Source of the DNA: Variovorax sp. HW608
GTDB lineage: Bacteria; Pseudomonadota; Gammaproteobacteria; Burkholderiales; Burkholderiaceae_C
Length of the DNA: 64,000 bases
Reading direction: 5' to 3'
NCBI RefSeq assembly: GCF_900090195.1
Contig: NZ_LT607803.1
Span: forward strand, 5,420,229 to 5,484,228
The translations under genes and the position numbers were made by a program. Of the stretch, positions 20,015-28,972 are shown piece after piece. Below the pieces are notes generated by a model. The model worked only from the letters and a program-made list of their open reading frames with translations, was not told the origin of the DNA and ran no database searches. Position 1 is the first letter of the stretch. Each line of letters opens with the position of its first letter.

Positions 20015-22987
20015 TCATTGCGCCGCGGCGGCAGCAGCCGTCGCACCGACCTTGCTGTCCGCCTGCCGGCGGATGCCGTTCATCGCGCTCTTGGACAGCA
20101 CCCAGCCGGATGGATAGAGCCCGTCCGCCACCAGATCGAAACGATGGATCGGTCGGTCGGCCGCCCAGTTCGCGAACGATCCGCACGGTGTCGCCGACGG
20201 CTGCGCCGTGAGGCCGAGGCGATCCCACATCTGGTAGGCCTCGGCGGCGATCTGCGCATCGAAGGCATGCATGTGTGCCTCCCGGGTTTGGTAGAGCGTG
20301 ACCGGCGACGACAGCAGCGCGGGCACGACCCGGCTCGGCGACCGATCGCGCGGCAGCGCGGGGTCGCGGCGCCCGGCTTCGTTGCAGCTGCCCTCCGGAT
20401 CGTGGGCCGCTTCCTGGGCGAAGCGGTCTTCGTTGCGGATCGCGATGACGATCGGACGCAGCCGTGCGCGCAGCCGTTCGAGGCGCAGCGCCGCCTCGGC
20501 GTCGCCCGGCGGTGAAAGCGCCCCGCACCGGCCGAAGAGACAGTGATCGATCATGCGCAGGATGTCCGAACTGGTCGAGGCGGCGCTGTCATCGAAATAG
20601 CCGCCGTCCTGCAGCCGGGCGCGCAGGGCATGCGCGCGGCCTTTGTCGCCGGCATCGGTGCAATGGCTGCCGTACAGCGCGCCCACCGGGTTCGTGTAGG
20701 GAAAGCGGGAGCTGTTGTGCGCGGCCGTGCTGAGGCGCAGGTCGGACCCGAGCATCCCCAGCACGTCGCAGGCGGCCGGGAACACGCGCCAGTCGATCGC
20801 GAGATCGCTCTGGATCCACCTTTCGCCGGTCTCGACGCGGGTGACGGTCAGGAGCAGATGCGGCCGGCGCCCGTCGCCCGACGCCGCAAGCCCGGTGGCC
20901 ATGCGCGGGACCGCGCCTTCGATGGCGCCCTCGAACCAGTAGGAGCGCCCGAGCAGGCCGCAACCGGGACTGCGGCAGAACAGCGATGTGGGCAGGGCGC
21001 TGGCCAGCGCATCCTCGAACAGCAGGCCGCCCAGCAGTTGGGTCCACAGGTCGGCGCCGCCCATCCGGTCGACGCAGCCCTGCAATCGCGCTGCGTCGGC
21101 GCCGGCCTCGAGTTCGCACGAGCGAAAGGCGGCGACGCCGAGCGCGCCGCCCGAAACGGCCGAGATCGCGAAGGTGCGCTGATCGAAGTCGGGATCGATG
21201 CCCTTCAGCCGCGCCAGGATGGATGCGGTCCAGTAGGCGGAGCGGATGCCCCCGCCTTCCGCGGAAATCACGTAGACGGGAAGGGCGCCTTCGCCCGGTC
21301 GCGGTTCCTGCCGGGCCAGTTCGCCCAGCCATTGCGCCACCGCGCCTTCCAGGCTGGGCCGCTCGGGGAGCGCCAGGGTCTGGGGCGGCCTGTCGTGCAG
21401 CTTGAGGACCGCGATGATCGCGAGCAGCACCGGCACGCCGATCGCCAGCCAGCCCCTGGATGGAACGTCCCTGCGGTAGAGCCAGCAGGCGAGGGCCACG
21501 CAGGGCAGCCCGAGTGCCGCCGTCCAGAGGAAACGCGCGAGGTCCGCGGCTTCCGGGGCCCGGTCGGTACGGATGCCGTGGACCTCGCTCCATCCGAGAA
21601 TGCCGAACAGGGCATACACGCCGAATGCCGCGAACAGGTAGGGAACGGCGTTCCGGCGCGACAGATAGGCGACCCAGCCGACGATCCCGGCCCAGGCAGC
21701 CAGCCCGCTGGTGATGACGCCCAGGGCGAGCGGCGGGGTCCAGCTCTGCAGGCTGGTCAGCCGCACGAGCATGAAGAGCAGCGGCGGCGCCCAGGCCACC
21801 CAGAAGGGGCGCAGTCCCATGTCGGCCCGGGCCTCTTCGGCGCCCGGTTTGGTCTGGTAGTAGCCGGCCGAGGGGTCGTGGCGCCTGAACGTCACCACAG
21901 AGAGGTACAGCATCGCGAGCACCCCGATGCCCACCAGGAACCCGGCGAGCCATCGCGTTCCGGGCGAACCTGCCGGCTGATCGCGCAGGGTCCAGGCGAT
22001 CGCCAGGCTGACCGCGCCGAACGGCGCCAGCCCCAGGATGCGGGCCCACCATGTGGCGAATGCGATGGACGATGTACCGGGCGCGCGCTCGCGTCCCGGC
22101 GTCGCCAGGCGCAGCAGCAGGCGCGGCCAGAGCCATGAGGCGTAGGCCAGCAGCCACAGCGCCGCGGCCGTCAGAAGGAGTCCGAGGAGCATGCCCCACT
22201 GCATGCCCGGAGGGTCCGCCGCGTCCGGCACCTGGCGCACCAGGCCGTCGCGTGTCTGGTCCATGAGAAGCACCAGCGCGCCGTGCGCGACAAGGATCGC
22301 GATGGCGAACTTGCTGCGCCACAGGATGTCGGCGATGTCCGCGCGCATGCGCGATCGCGTATTGGCGGGATCCGGCGCGTCGGGCGGGTCGAGCGCGAAA
22401 TACCAGTGGGCGAACCACAGGCCCGCATAGACGACCGCCAGGCCCCAGAGGCAGAGCTTGATCCACTGTGCGACATGCGTGCCTTGCGCGATCCAGCCCG
22501 GGGTGGACGCGGCGCGCGAAATCGCCAGTAGCGTGAGGAGATTGGCCGCCAGCGTGACGAGGAGCGCGGCGAAGACCAGCAGGCAGAACCAGACGAAGGT
22601 CGGCCGCGCGCCCGGACCAGATTCGGTCCCCCGGTCGTGCGCGAGCAGTTGGCGCAGGCGGACGCCGAACGACAGCAGCGCGATCGCCGCCGCCGGGGCC
22701 AGCGCAAGGGTTTCCAGGATCACGAAGAGCCGTGCGCGATGTGCCAGGCCGTTTTGCCGCCAGAAGTCCAGGATGGCGCTCTGCTGCCGAAGATCGTCCG
22801 CCAGCGCGAAGCCATAGACCGACCCGATGCCGCGCGGCGTCGGATCGATCGCGCTCAGGGCGACGGCGGTCGCCAGCACGATGAGGACCGAGAGGCCCAG
22901 GATGCGCCCGATGGCGCGGGCGTTGAGCGTCTGCGTCGCCAGCCCGCGCAGCACCGAGCGAAGGGCGGACAAAGGTGAGCTCGCCAT
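20015..22987 (-). CDS. Polytopic membrane protein with C-terminal patatin-like phospholipase domain
   Basis: A 990-residue protein. Residues 1-530 carry about ten hydrophobic segments with short loops. From about 565 a patatin-like acyl hydrolase domain follows. The oxyanion loop is EGGGIRSAYW (G578-G579-G580-I-R). The nucleophile elbow is AVSGGALG with S612, Ala replacing the first Gly of GxSxG. The catalytic-dyad Asp is D794 in DGGYFDD. Patatins release fatty acids from glycerolipids; here the domain would sit at the membrane. The start at 22987 lies 4 bp behind the cyclase/ATPase gene. Its stop is one base from the stop of the convergent DyP gene. Confidence 0.85.
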   Translation of the reverse strand: MASSPLSALRSVLRGLATQTLNARAIGRILGLSVLIVLATAVALSAIDPTPRGIGSVYGFALADDLRQQSAILDFWRQNGLAHRARLFVILETLALAPAAAIALLSFGVRLRQLLAHDRGTESGPGARPTFVWFCLLVFAALLVTLAANLLTLLAISRAASTPGWIAQGTHVAQWIKLCLWGLAVVYAGLWFAHWYFALDPPDAPDPANTRSRMRADIADILWRSKFAIAILVAHGALVLLMDQTRDGLVRQVPDAADPPGMQWGMLLGLLLTAAALWLLAYASWLWPRLLLRLATPGRERAPGTSSIAFATWWARILGLAPFGAVSLAIAWTLRDQPAGSPGTRWLAGFLVGIGVLAMLYLSVVTFRRHDPSAGYYQTKPGAEEARADMGLRPFWVAWAPPLLFMLVRLTSLQSWTPPLALGVITSGLAAWAGIVGWVAYLSRRNAVPYLFAAFGVYALFGILGWSEVHGIRTDRAPEAADLARFLWTAALGLPCVALACWLYRRDVPSRGWLAIGVPVLLAIIAVLKLHDRPPQTLALPERPSLEGAVAQWLGELARQEPRPGEGALPVYVISAEGGGIRSAYWTASILARLKGIDPDFDQRTFAISAVSGGALGVAAFRSCELEAGADAARLQGCVDRMGGADLWTQLLGGLLFEDALASALPTSLFCRSPGCGLLGRSYWFEGAIEGAVPRMATGLAASGDGRRPHLLLTVTRVETGERWIQSDLAIDWRVFPAACDVLGMLGSDLRLSTAAHNSSRFPYTNPVGALYGSHCTDAGDKGRAHALRARLQDGGYFDDSAASTSSDILRMIDHCLFGRCGALSPPGDAEAALRLERLRARLRPIVIAIRNEDRFAQEAAHDPEGSCNEAGRRDPALPRDRSPSRVVPALLSSPVTLYQTREAHMHAFDAQIAAEAYQMWDRLGLTAQPSATPCGSFANWAADRPIHRFDLVADGLYPSGWVLSKSAMNGIRRQADSKVGATAAAAAAQ

Positions 22988-22991
22988 GGAG

Positions 22992-25900
22992 TCAGGTGCC
23001 GCGCGAGAGCAGGGCCCGGGCGCGTGCGATGTCCGGCGTTTCGGCGTCCCTGCCGGCGGCTTCGATCGCGGCAGCGAGCATCCCCATGGATTCTTCCTTC
23101 AGGCCGGCGCGGGACTCGTCGAGCGCCACGAGATCGCAAACGGCGCGCAGCTCCCACAGCAGCGCCTTCTGGCGGCGGGCCACCGCGCAGGCGCGGACGA
23201 GTTCCCGTCTCGCACCTTCGATGTCGCCGGCCGCCTTCAGCAGGACGCCGTGCACCCGATGTGTTTCGGCCTCGTCCCATCGCTGGTCGGTCGCCTCCAG
23301 CACCGAGAGCGACTCTTCGATCAGCGGCAGCCCCAGATCGGTCCTGCCGGCCCATGCATGGGCTTCGGCCGCGTGCCGGAGGAACCCCGAGAGGTAGAGC
23401 CGCGCGTCCGTGGCCCGATAGGCCGCGATGCCGCGCTCGAGCAGCGCATGCGATTCGTCGAAGCGCCCGAGCGCCGCCAGGCACCATCCCCGGAGCACCG
23501 TCTCGACCGCGTCGTAGTAGGCGATGCCGTTGTCCTCCAGCAGCGCGCGCAGGTCGTCCAGCCTCTGCAGCGCCGCCTCGGGCCGGTCGATCGTGAGGGC
23601 CACGAACGATGCGCCGGTCAGGGCATGCGCCAGCGTATAGGCGTGATGCATCCCGCGCGCCTCGCTGATGGCGCGTTCGCTGTTGCGGCGCGCGTCGGCA
23701 ATGCGGCCCAGGCACATCTGCGACCAGGACAGGTAGGTCAGCATGATGACCTTCGGGTCGTCCACGGTGAGGGCCCAGTAAGTGGCCTGCTGAGCCGGGT
23801 CGTAGAGGGAGAGCCCTTCCTCCAGCAGGCGCACGGCATCGAAGAACGCGCCGCGCGGATGGCTCGTGATGCCGCTGAAGCGATGGCCCATCAGCAGGCA
23901 CATGCGGTCGCCGCTCGCGCGGCCCTGCGCCAGCAATGCATCGGCCTGGCGCTGCGCGGAGGCCAGTTCGCCACGCAGCAGCGCGTGGGTCCACAGGCCA
24001 TGCAGGGCGGCCAGCAATTGCGGCGGATTGCCGAGTTGATCGCACAGCACCCGGGCGCGTGCGAAGGTCTCCCCGGTGCTCGCGATCGAATAGCCCTGCG
24101 TCGCGATCAAGGCCTTGCCGAGGGCGATCGTGAGATCGAGCTCCAGCTTGATGCGCCAGGGCTCGTCCGCTTCCGCCGGCAGCACCTTGATGCCGCTGCG
24201 CAGATGGATCAGGGCCTCGTGCATGGCGGAGCGCCTGAGTGCCGCGACGCCGGCCATGAGCCAGTACTGGGCTGCTTCGCGGTCCAGGCCGCCCTCGGCG
24301 CAGTGCCAGGCCAAGACCTCGGGTTGCACGCTGCGCATCTCCGGAAAGTGCGATTCGATCGCCGACACGATGCGCAGCTGAATGGCCTGGCGGCGTTCGC
24401 GAACCATGATCCGGTAGGCGGCATCGCGAATCAGTGCGTGCCGGAAGGTGTAGTCCGCGTCTGCGCCGCCGAGGCGCAGGAAGATGCCCGATGCGACCAG
24501 CGTGTCCAGCGAGCGCTGCAACCCCTCGGTCCGCTGCAGCACGAGCGCGAGCAGTTCCATGCTGAAGGTGCGGCCGATGGCGGCGGCGATCTCCGCCACC
24601 TCGCGGGATTCGCCCAGGCGGTCCAGCCGCGACAGCAGCGAAGCCTGCAGCGAGATCGGCAGGGCCCCGATCGCGTGGCCGGCCGAAGGCTGCCACTGGC
24701 GGTTCTCCAGCACGGCCTTGGTCATCTCCTCGATGTAGAGCGGTATGCCGTCGGTGCGGGCCACGATGTCCTGGACCGTCTGCGCGGAGAGGGCGGCGCT
24801 GCCCGCGATCATCCGCACCAGTTGTCCGCCGACCGCGGGTTCGAGCGGCGTGAGCGTCACCTCCTCCAGGTGCTTGTTTCTTCCCCACGCCGGACTGAAC
24901 TCCGGCCGCGCGAGGATCAGCATCAGGACCGGGAGGCGATGCACGCGCGCCACGGCCATGCCAAGCAACTCGATCGAGGTTTCGTCGCCCCATTGCGCGT
25001 CTTCGAAGATCACGAGCGTCGGCTCGATGGCGGCGAGGCGCTCCAGTTGCGAGAGCAGCGCCTCCATCGTCCGGCGGCGCTTGGCCTGCGGCGTGAGCGG
25101 CGGTGCGGACGCGTGCGCAGCCGGCGCCAGGTTGACCAGTTCCGCCAGCAGGTCCCGGTCCTGTTCCGGAACCTCACCGATCACCGCGCGGAGCTTGCCC
25201 CGCTTGGTTTCGTTGGAGTCCTCGCGCGCGAAGCCCGCCGCCCATTCGAGCTGTTGGGCGCAGGGATGCAGGGTGGAGCCGCGGCGGTAAGGCGAGCAGA
25301 AGTAGCGCAGGGTCGTGCGTGCGGAGGTCGCTTCGAGGATGGCCGCCGCCATGCGCGACTTGCCCACACCGGGCTCGCCGCGGATCAGGACGCTGCGGCC
25401 CCGGCCCTCGCAGGCCTGGCGCCAGTGGCCGAGGATGGCATCGCGCAGATCGTTGCGGCCGAGCATCGGCAACAGGCGGCTCTCGTGCTGGGCTTCGTAG
25501 CGGCTGGCCGCCGGCCGTGCGCCCATGACCGCCCAGGCCTGCATGGGCCTGTCGAAGCCCTTGAGGGTGAGATCGCCGAGGCTGCGCCATGAGAACAGAT
25601 CGCCGACGCGCTGGCGGGTCCGCGTATCGGCCAGGATCCCGCCCGGTTCTGCGACCGCCTGGAGCCGCGCGGCGAGGTGAGGCGCCTCGCCGGCGACATC
25701 CAGCACATCGGGCGTCATCTCCTCGTGCAGATTGCCGATCACGACCAGACCGGTTGCGATGCCGATGCGCGATTGCAGGGGGCGGCCCTGGGGATCCTTC
25801 AACGCCCGGACCTGCCTGGACGCTTCGATCGCGGCATTGATCGCGCGCTCGGCGTCGTCTTCCTGCGTCTCCGGATAGCCGAAGTACACCAGCGCCGCAT

Positions 25901-26204
25901 CCCCGATGAAGCGCGCGACGTGGCCGCCGAATTCCCGCATGGCGGCCGTCACGGCGCGGTGGAACGTCGTCAGCAGCGTGCGTGCGTCTTCGGGGTCCGC
26001 GCCTGCGACCATCGCGGTGGAGTCGACCAGGTCGCAGAACAGGACGGTGAGCGGGCGGCGTTCCAGCTGGGCCGCGCTGATCAGGCGCGCGCCGCATTCG
26101 GAACAGAATTTGGCACCTGGCTTGAACGGGGCTCCGCACCGGGGGCACCCGAGCGGCGCAGCCGCCCGCGATTCGGCATCCAACGGTGAGCCTGCTTCGC
26201 TCAT
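22992..26204 (-). CDS. Zinc-ribbon, class III cyclase-like, AAA ATPase and TPR signalling protein
   Basis: A 1070-residue soluble regulator-like protein. It starts with a CPRCG/CSECG zinc ribbon (residues 20-38). A class III nucleotide cyclase domain follows (about 50-230), with metal Asps D58 and D62 in FCDLVDST and the GEAPHLAARLQ segment; there H176 replaces the transition-state Asn usually found in PNLAARLQ, while R180 is kept. An AAA/AfsR-like ATPase comes next, with P-loop GEPGVGKS (K282) and Walker B LVIFEDAQW. The last 400 or so residues are TPR-like helices. Such proteins often lack a DNA-binding domain, as here. It heads an operon with the patatin protein and may sense a ligand through the TPR part. 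Whether it makes cAMP is doubtful given the Asn change. Confidence 0.88.
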   Translation of the reverse strand: MSEAGSPLDAESRAAAPLGCPRCGAPFKPGAKFCSECGARLISAAQLERRPLTVLFCDLVDSTAMVAGADPEDARTLLTTFHRAVTAAMREFGGHVARFIGDAALVYFGYPETQEDDAERAINAAIEASRQVRALKDPQGRPLQSRIGIATGLVVIGNLHEEMTPDVLDVAGEAPHLAARLQAVAEPGGILADTRTRQRVGDLFSWRSLGDLTLKGFDRPMQAWAVMGARPAASRYEAQHESRLLPMLGRNDLRDAILGHWRQACEGRGRSVLIRGEPGVGKSRMAAAILEATSARTTLRYFCSPYRRGSTLHPCAQQLEWAAGFAREDSNETKRGKLRAVIGEVPEQDRDLLAELVNLAPAAHASAPPLTPQAKRRRTMEALLSQLERLAAIEPTLVIFEDAQWGDETSIELLGMAVARVHRLPVLMLILARPEFSPAWGRNKHLEEVTLTPLEPAVGGQLVRMIAGSAALSAQTVQDIVARTDGIPLYIEEMTKAVLENRQWQPSAGHAIGALPISLQASLLSRLDRLGESREVAEIAAAIGRTFSMELLALVLQRTEGLQRSLDTLVASGIFLRLGGADADYTFRHALIRDAAYRIMVRERRQAIQLRIVSAIESHFPEMRSVQPEVLAWHCAEGGLDREAAQYWLMAGVAALRRSAMHEALIHLRSGIKVLPAEADEPWRIKLELDLTIALGKALIATQGYSIASTGETFARARVLCDQLGNPPQLLAALHGLWTHALLRGELASAQRQADALLAQGRASGDRMCLLMGHRFSGITSHPRGAFFDAVRLLEEGLSLYDPAQQATYWALTVDDPKVIMLTYLSWSQMCLGRIADARRNSERAISEARGMHHAYTLAHALTGASFVALTIDRPEAALQRLDDLRALLEDNGIAYYDAVETVLRGWCLAALGRFDESHALLERGIAAYRATDARLYLSGFLRHAAEAHAWAGRTDLGLPLIEESLSVLEATDQRWDEAETHRVHGVLLKAAGDIEGARRELVRACAVARRQKALLWELRAVCDLVALDESRAGLKEESMGMLAAAIEAAGRDAETPDIARARALLSRGT

Positions 26205-26295
26205 GATCGCCAGCCTTTCTCAGCTGCGCGGACGATATCACCGGCCTCGGGGATCCGCCATCCTCCCTCCGGCCTGTGTCCGTTGGGGGGGAGCG

Positions 26296-27609
26296 CTATG
26301 CGGTCGCAGCGGCCGGCCGGCGTCCCTTGCGATAGAGCGCGAGCGTCGCGCCCAGCCCGCACAGGGCGGCCACGCTAAGCCAGTACGCGGGCGCGGCCTT
26401 GTCGCCGGTGGTCTCGATCAACCAGGTCGAGATCGCGGGCGTGAAGCCGCCGAAGACGGCGGTCGCGAGGCTGTAGGCGAGCGAGAAGCCCACCACGCGG
26501 ACCTCGACCGGCATCACTTCGGTCAGGGCCACCACCATCGCGCCGTTGTACATGCCGAACAGGAACGAGAACCACAGCAGCACGTCGAGCATCCGGCCGA
26601 AGCTCGGCGCCGCGGCGAGCCAGTGCATCGCGGGGTAGGCGGTGAGGATGGCGAGCACCGTCACCGCCAGCAGCAGCGGCTTGCGGCCGATGCGGTCCGA
26701 CAGCGTGCCGCCGATCGGCAGCCAGATGAAGTTGGTCACCGCCACCAGCAGGGTGACGACGAGGCTGTCGCGTGCGCTCAGGTGCAGCACGGTCTTGCCG
26801 AAGGTCGGCGTGTAGACCGTGATGAGGTAGAAGGTCGTGGTCGTCATCGCGACCAGCAGCATGCCGGCCAGCACGATGCGCCAGTTGCGCGTCATCGACT
26901 GGAACACCTCGCGTGTGCTCGGATGGTGCTTGCGCGCCTGGAAGGCTTCGGTCTCCTGCAGCGAGCGGCGCAGCACGAAGATGCACGGGATGATCATGCA
27001 GCCGACGAAGAAGGGGATGCGCCAGCCCCAGGCCGAGAGCGCGGCCGGATCGAGCATCTCGTTGAGCGCGAAGCCCAGCGCCGCGGCCAGCACGATCGCC
27101 ACCTGCTGGCTCGCGGACTGCCACGAGGTGTAGAAGCCCTTGTGGCCGGGCGTCGCCATCTCCGAGAGATAGACCGACACGCCGCCCAGCTCGGCGCCCG
27201 CCGAGAAGCCCTGCAGCAGCCGCCCGAGCAGCACGAGCACCGGCGCGATGAGGCCGATCGTGGCGTAGCCCGGCACGAAGGCGATCAGCACCGTGCCGCT
27301 GGCCATGATGCCCAGGGTCACGATCAGGCCCTGGCGCCGGCCGACCTTGTCGATGTAGGCGCCGAGCACGATCGCGCCGAGCGGCCGCATCAGGAAGCCG
27401 GCGCCGAACACCGCGAAAGTCAGCATCAGCGAGGCGAATTCGCTGCTGGCCGGGAAGAAGGCCTTGGAAATGTAGGTGGCGTAGAAGCCGAACAGGAAGA
27501 AGTCGAACTGCTCGAGGAAGTTGCCGCTCGTCACGCGCAGCACGGCGCCGAGTTTGGATGTGCCGTGGCGAGGCGCGGTGTTCCCCGGCGCCAGAGTGGC
27601 TGAGGTCAT
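26296..27609 (-). CDS. MFS metabolite:proton symporter (MHS/citrate type)
   Basis: A 437-residue 12-TM transporter of the metabolite:H+ symporter family (citrate, tricarballylate, proline-betaine and similar solutes). Family motifs are the start [19 protein letters not shown], the loop 2-3 motif [34 protein letters not shown] in TM4-5 and the repeat motif [13 protein letters not shown] in the second half. The start at 27609 gives a short cytoplasmic N-terminus. It is transcribed away from the catabolic run beginning at 27987 and shares a 377-bp intergenic region with it. The substrate is probably an organic acid but is not determined. Confidence 0.9.
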   Translation of the reverse strand: MTSATLAPGNTAPRHGTSKLGAVLRVTSGNFLEQFDFFLFGFYATYISKAFFPASSEFASLMLTFAVFGAGFLMRPLGAIVLGAYIDKVGRRQGLIVTLGIMASGTVLIAFVPGYATIGLIAPVLVLLGRLLQGFSAGAELGGVSVYLSEMATPGHKGFYTSWQSASQQVAIVLAAALGFALNEMLDPAALSAWGWRIPFFVGCMIIPCIFVLRRSLQETEAFQARKHHPSTREVFQSMTRNWRIVLAGMLLVAMTTTTFYLITVYTPTFGKTVLHLSARDSLVVTLLVAVTNFIWLPIGGTLSDRIGRKPLLLAVTVLAILTAYPAMHWLAAAPSFGRMLDVLLWFSFLFGMYNGAMVVALTEVMPVEVRVVGFSLAYSLATAVFGGFTPAISTWLIETTGDKAAPAYWLSVAALCGLGATLALYRKGRRPAAATA

Positions 27610-27791
27610 GGGTGTCTCCGGAAGTGGGCGGGTTGCGTCCGGCTCATCGTAGGAAGCGAAGCTGTCGAACAGCCGTCTGCGCGCTCGGGGTTTCTCCGGG
27701 CGGCCGAAGTCAGGTGCCCTTCAGCCCCTCGGGTGCAGGCACGCGCCGGGCGAGCCGCCGCTGAACCGAAGAGGCTTCGGGCTGTAAGCAG

Positions 27792-27815
27792 AGGTAATGC
27801 CTAGGGTTTTTACCT
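27792..27815. repeat. Inverted repeat AGGTAA-N12-TTACCT
   Basis: Perfect six-base arms in the 377-bp divergent gap (27610-27986) between the MFS gene and the first Bug gene. It may be a regulator site or part of a promoter. The MFS-proximal part of this gap (27610-27790) is GC-rich with nothing recognisable; the remainder is clearly AT-richer than the neighbourhood and holds this repeat and the larger palindrome at 27853. Confidence 0.35.
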
Positions 27816-27852
27816 ATGTCTGCCAATGGATTTCGTCATATTCTCCTTCCAT

Positions 27853-27889
27853 CGTTTCACCAATAGATCACTGTTTTATTAGTGAAACG
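27853..27889. promoter_or_regulatory. Large palindromic operator upstream of the catabolic run
   Basis: Thirteen-base arms CGTTTCACCAATA and TATTAGTGAAACG, 12 of 13 positions complementary, separated by 11 bases. It lies 98 bases before the first Bug start. The right arm with flank, CTGTTTTATTAGTGAAAC (27871-27888), recurs with one mismatch at 50656-50673, upstream of a paralogous Bug gene. It is a good candidate operator for a dimeric repressor or activator such as the IclR protein encoded in this run (31271) or the MarR protein beside the other copy. Confidence 0.6.
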
Positions 27890-27986
27890 AATCCGGAGCA
27901 AACAAGGCGGGCGTCCCGACCCGCTGATCTGCATCCGGAGTGGAGGCCGGTTTTCAGTTTCAACCTCGTACGGATTGCAGACCACC

Positions 27987-28967
27987 ATGATGAAGCAGAC
28001 ACGTCGCCAAGCCCTGACCCTCGCCCTGTCGCTGGCGGCCGCCACCGGCGCCGGCCCGCTCTGGGCGCAAAGCTATCCGAGCAAGCCGATCACCATCGTG
28101 GTGGCCTACCCGGCCGGCGGCGACACCGATGCGCTCATCCGCCTCTACGCCGAGAAGCTCTCCACCCGCATCGGGCAGGCCGTCGTGATCGACAACAAGC
28201 CGGGCGCCAGCGGCGTCATCGGCAGCAGCCTCGTCTCCAAGGCGCCGGCCGACGGCTACACGCTGCTGTTCGCGCCGAGCACTTTCTCCATCGCGCAGCT
28301 CGTGCTCAAGACCGGCTCGGGCGGCTATGACGTGCTGAACGGCTTCACCCCGGTCATCCAGACCGGCACCTTGCCGCTGGCACTGGTGTCGAGCTCGGCC
28401 TCCGGCATCAAGAGCTTCAAGGACCTCACGGCCGCCGCGAAGTCGCAGCAACTGAGCTTCGCCAGCCCGGGCAGCGGTTCCCCCATGCACATCCTCGGCG
28501 AGATGGTCAACAAGGCCACCGGCCTCAAGCTGGCGCACGTGCCGTACAAGGGCGTCGCGCCCGCCATCAACGACGTGCTGGGCGGGCACGTGCCGCTGAC
28601 CTACATCACGCTGGGCCCGGTGGATCCGTACCTGCAGGGCGGCAAGCTGAACGTGCTGGCCGTGGCCGACAAGCAGCGTTCGCCGCTCGCGCCGAACGTG
28701 CCCACCTTCCAGGAACTGGGCGTGAAGGACGTGGAGATCACCGCCTGGCACGGCCTCTTCGGGCCCAAGGGCATGCCGCCCGAAGTCGTGAAGACGCTCA
28801 ACGCCCACTTCAACGAAATCATCAGGATGCCCGACGTGGTGGCGCGCATGGCGACGCTCGGCGCACTGCCGCTCGGCGGCACGCCCGAAACGCTGGCGAA
28901 GACCAACGCCTCGGATTTCGAGCGCTTCGGGCGAATCATCAAGGAACTGGGCATCCAGGCCGACTGA
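27987..28967 (+). CDS. Bug/TctC-family tripartite tricarboxylate transporter binding protein
   Basis: A 326-residue periplasmic solute-binding protein of the Bug family, which is greatly expanded in beta-proteobacteria and binds carboxylated solutes. A Tat- or Sec-like signal peptide (TRRQALTLALSLAAATGAG) ends near LWAQ (about residue 27). Mature motifs are YPSKPITIVVAYPAGGDTDA, VIDNKPGASG and the late HVPYKGVAPAINDVLGGHV. ATG at 27987 or the next ATG could be used. No TctA/TctB membrane genes are nearby, which is usual for orphan Bug proteins. It is a close paralogue of the protein at 49595 and probably scavenges the substrate of this catabolic run. Confidence 0.92.
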   Translation: MMKQTRRQALTLALSLAAATGAGPLWAQSYPSKPITIVVAYPAGGDTDALIRLYAEKLSTRIGQAVVIDNKPGASGVIGSSLVSKAPADGYTLLFAPSTFSIAQLVLKTGSGGYDVLNGFTPVIQTGTLPLALVSSSASGIKSFKDLTAAAKSQQLSFASPGSGSPMHILGEMVNKATGLKLAHVPYKGVAPAINDVLGGHVPLTYITLGPVDPYLQGGKLNVLAVADKQRSPLAPNVPTFQELGVKDVEITAWHGLFGPKGMPPEVVKTLNAHFNEIIRMPDVVARMATLGALPLGGTPETLAKTNASDFERFGRIIKELGIQAD

Positions 28968-28972
28968 ACACC

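Noticed and set aside
17125..20046. Long minus-strand frame opposite the DyP gene
   Set aside because: Shadow frame; the plus strand carries clear heme-peroxidase motifs.
22827..25592. Long plus-strand frame opposite the cyclase/ATPase gene
   Set aside because: Shadow frame; low-complexity Arg/Gln/His-rich sequence without motifs.
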